Part shown: one piece after another, positions 1 through 5,318 of the stretch
Layout of the letters: each line of letters starts with the position of its first letter
Position numbering within the stretch: position 1 is the first letter of the stretch
DNA from: Nitrosomonadaceae bacterium
Lineage (GTDB): Bacteria > Pseudomonadota > Gammaproteobacteria > Burkholderiales > Nitrosomonadaceae
Assembly: GCA_947471695.1 (NCBI GenBank)
Contig: CANIWY010000059.1
Location: 1-5,917 of the forward strand
Length of the DNA: 5,917 nucleotides
Direction of reading: 5' to 3'
Program-made: the position numbers and the translations under genes
Notes under the pieces: model-generated
The model's input: only the letters and a program-made list of their open reading frames with translations
Databases searched by the model: none
Told to the model about the DNA's origin: nothing

Positions 1-1104
1 ATACCCATAGAGATACCACTGAAATAGCAGTGAAATGACCTCCTCATCAAGGCCCTCTCCTGCCTCAATCTCATGTTGATCAGCAAGTCTCTCCATTACG
101 TGGCGGGCTATAACGCCCACTAGACAAGCCTCTCCATTCAGAAAAACACTCTTCCCCCTGCACAGCATTCGACTTTTTAAATCTAGACGTAGACCATTTC
201 TCTTAACTTGCCGCATAAATTTCTTCTGTGTCAGAGGCGGTGATGGCTGTGTGAAGAAAACGTGAATTTTAGGTTCGGTAAGATAGATACCGATGAACTG
301 CTCGATGTCAGATTTATTCCATTTAATTTTAGCCAGCGCAAGACCCACCTGCTGCAAAAGGGACGAACTGATATGCGAGGGATGACTCTGCAAGGTGATA
401 TCCGGGTCATGATAGATGCCACCGATCTCAATACTGTCCTGCAGATGGACTAAGAACTGAGTGGCCAGCTCCTGATAGCTCGGCGCTCGAAAACCGATGG
501 AGTAGGTCATGCAATCATCCTCGGCCACTCCATTGTGGGCGTATCCGGGCGGCAAATAAAGCATATCACCCGGCTCCAGAATCCATTCTTGCTCGGGTCG
601 AAAGTCGTTCAGAATTTTCAATGGCGCATCTTCAATTAAGCTGTGGTCATGCTGAGAGGAAATCTGCCAGAGCCTTCGTCCCATACCCTGTAATAAGAAT
701 ACGTCATAAGAGTCGAAGTGAGGGCCAACACCTCCTCCCCTTGGGGCATAACTGACCATCAGGTCATCTAACCTGGCATGAGGAATAAAATCGAATCGAC
801 GCAGAAGGTCACGTGCTGATGGCAGAAAGTGGTTAACGTCCTGTACCAGAAGGGTCCAGCTTTTATGAGACAGATGAGAGAAGTCACGTGCAATGAATGG
901 CCCATGTTCGACCTGCCATTCATCACCCTGACCCATCACCAAGCGAGACTGAGAGTCGTCTCTACAAGAAAGATTCATCAGATCCTTGCGAGACAGGAGT
1001 CCCTTAAACCCAGGCACGGCAGAACGGACCAGGAGGGGCTTCTTCTGCCAGTATTCGCGTAAGAAATTTGTTGAGGTACGGCCGCCGAGGAGTGTGTTCT
1101 TCAT
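1..1104 (-). CDS. roxA: Ribosomal protein L16 (uL16) arginine 3-hydroxylase, JmjC/cupin oxygenase, 3' end off window
   Basis: The frame is open from the ATG at 1104 to the window edge, giving 368 residues; E. coli RoxA (YcfD) is about 373, so only a few residues should be missing. RoxA is a cytoplasmic Fe(II)/2-oxoglutarate oxygenase that hydroxylates an arginine of ribosomal protein L16. The JmjC core is at about residues 85-210. Visible iron ligands are H129 and D131 in PHFDSYDVFLLQG and H190 in LPPGYAHNG, matching the H-x-D...H triad of the family, followed by YSIGFRAP as in YcfD. The N-terminal YWQKKPLLVR and the run W-Q-V-x-H-G-P-F also match. Residues 220-368 fit the helical dimerisation part and winged-helix-like C-terminal domain. 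There is no Shine-Dalgarno sequence before the start, but a perfect TATAAT ends seven bases upstream of it. The gene is separated from the lipoprotein gene upstream by a terminator, so it is probably its own unit. Confidence 0.93.
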   Translation of the reverse strand, partial: MKNTLLGGRTSTNFLREYWQKKPLLVRSAVPGFKGLLSRKDLMNLSCRDDSQSRLVMGQGDEWQVEHGPFIARDFSHLSHKSWTLLVQDVNHFLPSARDLLRRFDFIPHARLDDLMVSYAPRGGGVGPHFDSYDVFLLQGMGRRLWQISSQHDHSLIEDAPLKILNDFRPEQEWILEPGDMLYLPPGYAHNGVAEDDCMTYSIGFRAPSYQELATQFLVHLQDSIEIGGIYHDPDITLQSHPSHISSSLLQQVGLALAKIKWNKSDIEQFIGIYLTEPKIHVFFTQPSPPLTQKKFMRQVKRNGLRLDLKSRMLCRGKSVFLNGEACLVGVIARHVMERLADQHEIEAGEGLDEEVISLLFQWYLYGY

Positions 1105-1110
1105 GATGGC

Positions 1111-1116
1111 ATTATA
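1111..1116 (-). promoter_or_regulatory. Perfect -10 box (TATAAT) directly before roxA, possible leaderless start
   Basis: The minus strand reads TGACTATAATGCCATCATG. Six bases separate the TATAAT from the A of the roxA ATG, so a transcript starting at the usual distance would begin at or next to the start codon. No good -35 hexamer lies 16-18 bases upstream, and no ribosome binding site is visible. Leaderless transcription is an inference. Confidence 0.45.
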
Positions 1117-1323
1117 GTCAGTTCAGAATCCTCGGTACATAACTGACGAGAATGTCAGAACTTTAACTCTAAAGAACTTGGCCCAGCTCTCGCGCTCCAT
1201 CCAATTTTTTTAGCGGAGGAACTTGGCTGGTATGAAGAATTGAGCAAAAGGGTATGAACACCCCTCCTCACAATACCGACCGGGGCATACAATGGCATTT
1301 AAAATGCAGACTTGCTTAATTAG

Positions 1324-1337
1324 CCGATATGTATCGG
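1324..1337. repeat. Perfect 6+6 inverted repeat, operator-like or small hairpin
   Basis: CCGATA and TATCGG are perfect inverted arms around a 2-base centre. The element lies between the terminator at 1356-1383 and roxA. A 2-base loop is too tight for a good RNA hairpin, so if it has a function, a dimeric DNA-binding protein site is more plausible. It lies more than 200 bases upstream of the roxA start. The rest of 1105-1355 shows no gene I can support. Confidence 0.3.
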
Positions 1338-1355
1338 AACAAAATCCAGACAAAA

Positions 1356-1383
1356 GAAGAGCTACCCCTCGGGGTAGCTCTTC
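1356..1383 (-). terminator. Intrinsic terminator after the small lipoprotein gene
   Basis: GAAGAGCTACCCC and its reverse complement GGGGTAGCTCTTC form a 13-base-pair arm pair around a 2-base centre (in practice 11 pairs with a looser loop). On the minus strand the stem is followed by TTTTG and other T-rich bases, on the plus strand by the poorer TCAATCTT, so the minus-strand direction is favoured. It begins 46 bases after the lipoprotein stop codon. Confidence 0.82.
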
Positions 1384-1429
1384 CTCAATCTTGCAGGTGA
1401 ACTGCTAGATCGTATCTGCCCTACAAAGA

Positions 1430-1639
1430 CTACTTGGCAGGAGCAGTAGGGGCCGGGACGGCTGCCGCTGGAGCGGGCTCCTCCTCCTTCAGCGCCTCAA
1501 AATTTGGCTCAGAATCACGCTTCGCATCTGCAGAGGGAGGGGGCTTATCCATCGGATGTCCATCAAGACTTTTCTTACCTTCACCACACGCGGTCAGCGC
1601 TAATGCAAACATAGTGGCGATGAGGAGGTTATATTTCAT
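1430..1639 (-). CDS. Small secreted lipoprotein, unknown function
   Basis: This is a 69-residue protein with a clear lipoprotein signal: a short basic start (MKYN), a hydrophobic core at residues 5-16 and the lipobox L15-T16-A17-C18, followed by G19. After lipid attachment at C18 the mature chain is about 52 residues. It is charged, probably disordered, and ends in a Pro/Ala-rich tail (about residues 55-69), a composition suited to a periplasmic or wall-spanning tether. It lacks the GLKGPLY motif after the cysteine that marks LptM (YifL). The start is supported by AAGGGA (plus 1649-1654), nine bases upstream of the ATG. A promoter-like AT-rich stretch precedes it and a strong terminator follows, so it is probably a single-gene unit rather than part of the caspase operon 205 bases upstream. 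I do not recognise a specific family. Confidence 0.75.
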   Translation of the reverse strand: MKYNLLIATMFALALTACGEGKKSLDGHPMDKPPPSADAKRDSEPNFEALKEEEPAPAAAVPAPTAPAK

Positions 1640-1674
1640 TATTCAGGTTCCCTTAAAAATTTAGGCAAGTCCAA

Positions 1675-1685
1675 AGTATATTATA
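1675..1685 (-). promoter_or_regulatory. Probable promoter -10 region of the lipoprotein gene
   Basis: On the minus strand TATAATATACT offers two overlapping -10 hexamers, TATAAT (1685-1680) and TATACT (1680-1675). A partial -35, TTGGAT, lies 18 bases upstream of the second. The surroundings are AT-rich and 36-46 bases before the ATG, leaving room for a short leader with the AAGGGA ribosome site. The rest of 1686-1844, after the caspase stop, holds only weak hairpins and no clear terminator. Confidence 0.4.
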
Positions 1686-1844
1686 AATTACTTTAACTAT
1701 CCAAATTTATAGCGGTAATGACCCATCATAGTGGGATATTACGAGACCTCTCCCATGAACACCTCCTCCCAGATTTCGATTCCCAATAAATTGTGTGACC
1801 GATGGTTCAAGCCAGCCTGACCAATATAGAACGATTCTATTACA

Positions 1845-3800
1845 TCAATAGTTCACCAACACCCTCGTGCTATCCCCAATCAACTGGGGATCTTGCTGAC
1901 GGTTACGTCGCGCGGCTATTTGCTTCACTCGTTTTGAAATATAATTGTGCAATTCTCCCACGGTGATCTTTCGATCACCATTAGACTCAGCATCCCCCTC
2001 AAGACCCTTCATCAGCCAATAACTAAAAAGACCCTGCTGTGCATCATCATAGCTGGAAGAGAGTTGTGCCCCTGTTGCGGCAGCCAGCAATGTCACATTT
2101 GGCGGTAGGCCATTCTCGTCTGGAACAATACCGATAGGCCTCGCCCCCGTCAGTAAGACCCCTTTCCCACGCGTTGCACCGGAGTAACAGGTATCCATAA
2201 ATAGAGTGACCGTCTGAGCACCCTTAGCCGATGCAATCAGGTCATCTCGCAAGATGCTGGTCTCATCTAACAGACTAGGGTCCCCATCTGCCGGCAGTAA
2301 ATAGCTCTTGCTACCATCGACACTCGACAGCCCATGCCCCGCGAAGAAGATATAAACATCAGACCTCCCATCCACAATTTCACTCTTCATCCAGGCCCGT
2401 ATCGCTTTCAATAAATCAGTCCGGCCGGCCTGTGCGTTCGTCAGTAACTTAATCCTCTTGATCGGCACACCCAGGGCATGGTGCGCATAATCATAAAAAA
2501 GACTCGCATCTGAATCTGCATACTGTGCCTGAGGAAGGTTAGCGTAAGACTCGATACCTACAATGAGGGCCACTGCACTTGGATTCGGTTTCGCCATCAT
2601 CTTGCGCGGATTCAGTAGAGCAATCTCATCCATCATCTGTGTCATTTTCCGCTCGGTACTCACCTCAGCATCCCCCCTCTGCCCAAACTCATCCAACACG
2701 CTCAGCCGATAGGTCGTCATTCCTACGGGGGGGGCCCGGGTCACCTTGAAGGACCCATCCTTGGACAGAGGCATCTCCAGATCACGTCCATTGATCAGTA
2801 CTTGGGAGATGCCGACACTGCTTGTCACCCTCCCAATCAGCTCTATCGAGCCATCATCACGTAGAGGGGATAACTCAAAAGTCAGCAATGGCACGGAGAC
2901 TGGATCTGTATTTCTCGCCTCATTACGGACTGAATGGATGACCCGCTGTGGTCGTTGTGGCCGAACTTGCATGGCAGCGATCTTCTTCGCTGCCAAGATC
3001 ATATTGGGTCTCTCAAGAACGGTCATGGCAGGACCATAACCCTGTGCTGCAGATAGGTGATACCAGTGAACGGCCTCTTCATAGTCTTGGATCACTCCCT
3101 GCCCGCTGTCATACATCCAACCCAGGTGAAATTGCCCCCCAGGATCTCTCTGCGCGACCGATAGTCGGAACCACTTCAAAGCGGCTTGATAATCCTTGGC
3201 CACCCCCCACCCCCCGGCATACCTCACACCGAGTTGAGTCTGCGCAACCGCAAGACCTTGAGTTGCAGAGAGTCGATACCAATTCACCGCCTCCTGATAA
3301 TCTCGTTTTACCCCCTGACCATGGTCGTACATCCACCCTAGGTTAAATTGCGCGCCAGGGCTACCTTGTGCAGATGCCAAACGGTACCAATGAACCGCCT
3401 CCTGATGGTCTTGGATCACTCCCTGTCCACTGGCGTACATACATCCCAGACTGAACTGGGCCGCTTCATGTCCACTCATTGCCGCCAGACGGTACCAGTA
3501 AAAGGCCGCCTGATAATCTTGTTTTACACCATCCCCCTGTGCATACATAGAACCCAGGTTGTACTGAGCAATCGCACTCCCGCCACCGGCCAATGGTCTA
3601 AATAACTTTATGGCATGAACGTAGTCTCCCCTGCTATAGGATGCATAGGCATCATTGAGTGTGGCCGAGATGGCCGTTCCGGTGAATAGAATGCAGGAGA
3701 TGGTTACGGTCGCGAACCATTTCAGGAGTGTAATGACCCTCTCGGTCGGTCGGGATACGCTACATTTATTTAGCATAGTCAGTCGTGTAGGCGATCGCAA
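1845..3800 (-). CDS. Exported Sel1-repeat protein with C-terminal caspase/metacaspase-like protease domain
   Basis: The protein has 651 residues from a TTG at 3800, or 643 from the ATG at 3776; neither start has a strong ribosome site, though GATAGAG lies seven bases before the TTG. A hydrophobic segment at about residues 23-46, ending TAISA, suggests Sec export to the periplasm. Residues 47-75 look like a degenerate repeat, then five 36-residue Sel1-like repeats follow (76-255; consensus A-Q-x-x-L-G-x-M-Y-x-x-G-x-G-V-x-x-D-Y-x-x-A-x-x-W-Y-R). Residues 256-300 are a basic linker, and 305-385 form a predicted Ig-like beta-sandwich. Residues 408-650 are a peptidase C14 domain starting VALIVGIESYA, with catalytic H489 in FFAGHG and C538 in DTCYSG, both intact. 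An EF-hand-like loop sits at 605-616. Sel1 repeats usually bind partner proteins, so this may be a scaffolded protease; substrate and trigger are unknown. Family assignment is firm, biological role is not. Confidence 0.93.
   Translation of the reverse strand: MRSPTRLTMLNKCSVSRPTERVITLLKWFATVTISCILFTGTAISATLNDAYASYSRGDYVHAIKLFRPLAGGGSAIAQYNLGSMYAQGDGVKQDYQAAFYWYRLAAMSGHEAAQFSLGCMYASGQGVIQDHQEAVHWYRLASAQGSPGAQFNLGWMYDHGQGVKRDYQEAVNWYRLSATQGLAVAQTQLGVRYAGGWGVAKDYQAALKWFRLSVAQRDPGGQFHLGWMYDSGQGVIQDYEEAVHWYHLSAAQGYGPAMTVLERPNMILAAKKIAAMQVRPQRPQRVIHSVRNEARNTDPVSVPLLTFELSPLRDDGSIELIGRVTSSVGISQVLINGRDLEMPLSKDGSFKVTRAPPVGMTTYRLSVLDEFGQRGDAEVSTERKMTQMMDEIALLNPRKMMAKPNPSAVALIVGIESYANLPQAQYADSDASLFYDYAHHALGVPIKRIKLLTNAQAGRTDLLKAIRAWMKSEIVDGRSDVYIFFAGHGLSSVDGSKSYLLPADGDPSLLDETSILRDDLIASAKGAQTVTLFMDTCYSGATRGKGVLLTGARPIGIVPDENGLPPNVTLLAAATGAQLSSSYDDAQQGLFSYWLMKGLEGDAESNGDRKITVGELHNYISKRVKQIAARRNRQQDPQLIGDSTRVLVNY
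1953..1988 (-). other. EF-hand-like calcium loop coding segment inside the caspase domain
   Basis: Residues 605-616 read ESNGDRKITVGE, followed by L. Oxygen ligands fall at loop positions 1 (E605), 3 (N607), 5 (D609), 9 (T613) and 12 (E616), with the usual hydrophobic residue at position 8 (I612). Position 6, normally glycine, is arginine. Calcium binding is an inference from this pattern. Confidence 0.45.
3036..3575 (-). repeat. Five tandem 108-base Sel1 repeat units within the caspase-like gene
   Basis: The five 36-residue protein repeats (residues 76-255) correspond to 108-base DNA units. The similarity persists in the DNA: units 2 and 5 share TCTTGGATCACTCCCTG exactly, at 3409-3425 and 3085-3101, three units (324 bases) apart, and both encode GVIQD. 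Unit 4 is the most divergent, with a glycine-rich YAGGWGV where the others have the usual xGxGV. Such tandem units can gain or lose copies by recombination. Confidence 0.85.
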
Positions 3801-3972
3801 ATAAATGCTCTATCAATCTAATGCAGCGATACGCTAAACGCAGGCCCATTCAATGGATCTAACATCGCCAGATGAATCGTATTTAATTTTTTCAATTGAG
3901 GTCCCTCATAACTCACACAGCAGAAAAATATCTTCCTCGTTATCCCCTGATTCAGCCGAAGATGTGTCTCCA

Positions 3973-4100
3973 GATTAAGTTGCATACTAGCCCCCGGTAA
4001 CAGCAACGTCATGAGCAAAAGGGATAGATCTTTATGAGTAAAATGAACCGCTCAGGATGGCTCATGTGGGATGCATCTTTACCAGGAGATCTAGTAGAAA
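3973..4100. repeat. Diverged direct repeat, copy A
   Basis: This aligns without gaps to 4805-4932, at a constant offset of 832 bases. Overall identity by eye is about 65 percent, with a core (4011-4050) matching at about 33 of 40 positions, including AAATGAACCG. Shared blocks include CATACTAGCC, GTCATG, GATCTTTAT and CTAGT. It sits between the caspase-like gene and the bactofilin remnant. The differences show no third-codon-position bias in the one long minus-strand frame (3818-4018), so I read it as a non-coding repeat. The rest of 3801-4239 shows no gene I can support. Confidence 0.6.
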
Positions 4101-4239
4101 TGACTTACAGGGGAGGTACTTCGACCTGAATGCAATAAATGGGGGGCAGAATGAAATTCCATCGGAATGGATGGCGATGGTGAGGATACTCAATATATCG
4201 TGATACAGAATGCTGTACAGATCCGACTGACGAGCACGT

Positions 4240-4332
4240 AACCATAATGGGCATGCTCAGATCAATCGTTTTAAATTCCAGAAGATTATGGAAACAATCC
4301 ACCCTGGGGATCGGATTGATCAATCCCAGTCT
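4240..4332 (-). pseudogene. Displaced C-terminal half of the bactofilin gene
   Basis: Read on the minus strand from 4332 this gives RLGLINPIPRV, then NLLEFKT and SMPIMV. The spacing of hydrophobic residues, the P-x-x-R-V step and the L-E-x-K-T turn resemble the second half of bactofilin domains (pattern E-x-L-E-L-x-P-x-A-R-V-x-G-D-x-x-Y-x-x-L-E-x-K-x-G-A). The frame is shifted: the distance from the bactofilin start is one base short of a multiple of three, as after a one-base deletion. It stays open to a stop at 4105, but the part beyond about 4240 no longer looks like bactofilin. It is probably not translated as part of the bactofilin. The homology is judged by eye. Confidence 0.5.
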
Positions 4333-4346
4333 TGAGATTCATTACA

Positions 4347-4577
4347 TCAAGCCATTACAACAGGTGAGCTAATTAAGGATCCACTGATAACCTTATGAGT
4401 CACCCATATCGCCCCCTCAACACTTGCCCTCTCGCTGAGTATCAGCGTGCTTCGTTTTTGCGCTATTTCGGTGATATTTCCACGGACATGCCCATCGATC
4501 AGAATGCTGCCAAAAAAAGTAATGTCGCCCACAATCTGAGTGCCTGCACCGATAACTGAGTCATTTTTTTTAAACAT
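4347..4577 (-). CDS. Bactofilin (polymer-forming cytoskeletal protein), truncated, probably a decaying gene
   Basis: The 76-residue product begins MFKKNDSVIGAGTQIVGDI and continues with ILIDGHVRGNI and SVEGAI, the classic start of a bactofilin domain (PF04519), whose turns form a right-handed beta-helix that polymerises into filaments. Bactofilins act on the cytoplasmic side of the membrane in cell shape, stalk or wall-enzyme placement. Complete family members are usually over 100 residues; this one ends after SPVVMA at a TGA, in mid-helix. The likely remainder follows in another frame (4332-4240). Translation start is well supported by AGAGGG five bases before the ATG. No clear promoter is visible; a small inverted repeat (4623-4639) lies 46-62 bases upstream. 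It could still make a short protein, but without the second half of the helix it is unlikely to polymerise normally. Confidence 0.75.
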   Translation of the reverse strand: MFKKNDSVIGAGTQIVGDITFFGSILIDGHVRGNITEIAQKRSTLILSERASVEGAIWVTHKVISGSLISSPVVMA

Positions 4578-4804
4578 TTTCGCCCTCTTTGTCTTAGATT
4601 AATTACAGGCCATTTGAACCGTATCCCCTCAGTAGGGATCAATTAAAAATTGGCACTTAACTTGAATCCCTCACCACAGATTGGAGACCTATCTCGGGCG
4701 CCCCAATTAACATTTTGAGATGTGTCATTTCAGATCACTTCTAAATCAGATATCAGAAAGAGGCTTTGATTATTCCCCACCCCCCTGTCGGGCATAAGGC
4801 TCGT

Positions 4805-4932
4805 AATCAAGGTTCATACTAGCCTCAACTTTCGCTGTCGTCATGGACAAAAGAGACTGATCTTTATAAGAAAAATGAACCGCTTAAAATGAGAAGAAAG
4901 AGGTTAATTCTTACTAGGCAATCTAGTGCTAA
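4805..4932. repeat. Diverged direct repeat, copy B
   Basis: This is the partner of 3973-4100, in the same orientation, 832 bases away, on the other side of the bactofilin remnant. The flanks also show weaker, gapped similarity: CAGAAA followed by a TTAT/TTATT-CCCC block lies before both copies, and a TTACA...GG...GGT block lies after both. The original duplication was therefore probably longer than 128 bases. Minus-strand stop codons fall at equivalent positions in both copies. Confidence 0.6.
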
Positions 4933-5318
4933 TTAACTAGATAGATGAACAGAGTCAGTGTTGTTACAAGGTCGGTGGATCGGAGAATTTGCTACTGAGG
5001 GGTACTATTTGAAAACGTCTTTTCATGCTGCAAGATCCCTCGCGATAATCAGCTTCAGATGAAGACATCAATTGCCGCTCTTGCGTTTTTGAAACTGTAT
5101 ATTTAGGAGAGAGGTAAATGCAGTGATTGCTTAATCATCGATCCATGAGGGAGATTCAGCCATACTATCAGATCACTGATTTATGGAGACACCCATTGAA
5201 ACAGAAAAACTAAAAGAAGGACACATCAACAAGGGCTTCGACTCGCTGCAGAACTTTATGACACAACCCGAGTTAACAAATACCTATACTTATCCCTCGT
5301 TGCAGTTTGCGGACATTC
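4933..5318. other. Intergenic stretch without a recognisable gene
   Basis: Only short fragments are visible. A plus-strand ATG at 5059 opens a 15-codon signal-peptide-like start (MKTSIAALAF) that stops at once. A strong ribosome-site-like AGGAG lies at 5105-5109, followed at good spacing by ATG-CAG-TGA. A 53-codon plus-strand frame (5183-5344) lacks a ribosome site and runs into the 3' end of mnmH. No terminator for mnmH could be identified. The stretch may hold decayed genes. Confidence 0.4.

Noticed and set aside
262..1062. Plus-strand frames at 262-453 and 829-1062, and a minus-strand frame at 231-431
   Set aside because: They all lie within roxA, which is open throughout and carries the full set of family motifs.
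1142..1255. Short plus-strand stretch ending AEELGWYEELSKRV-stop, resembling the C-terminus of a protein
   Set aside because: It is only about 37 codons after a stop, with no start, no ribosome site and no family I can name.
1434..1664. 76-codon plus-strand frame opposite the small lipoprotein
   Set aside because: It is the complement of the lipoprotein gene; the minus-strand reading has a lipobox, a ribosome site and a terminator.
3201..3216. G-rich coding-strand runs (GGGGGG-T-GGGGGG) as a possible quadruplex
   Set aside because: They are explained by glycine and tryptophan codons of Sel1 unit 4 (AGGWGV), and there are too few separate G-tracts.
2746..3605. Several plus- and minus-strand frames of 75-132 codons inside the caspase-like gene
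   Set aside because: They are shadows of the Sel1 and linker coding sequence in other frames, with periodic low-complexity composition.
3791..3798. GCGATCGC, the octamer abundant in many cyanobacteria
   Set aside because: It was noticed only once in the window, and the gene content is proteobacterial, so it carries no weight.
3818..4018. 66-codon minus-strand frame (TTG start) between the caspase-like gene and the bactofilin remnant
   Set aside because: It has no ribosome site and no recognisable family. Its 5' part lies in repeat A, where the differences from copy B do not follow this codon frame.
4651..4666. Sigma-54-like promoter TGGCAC...TTGAA on the plus strand
   Set aside because: The -24 element is perfect, but the -12 element lacks the essential GC (GA instead), and no plus-strand gene follows.
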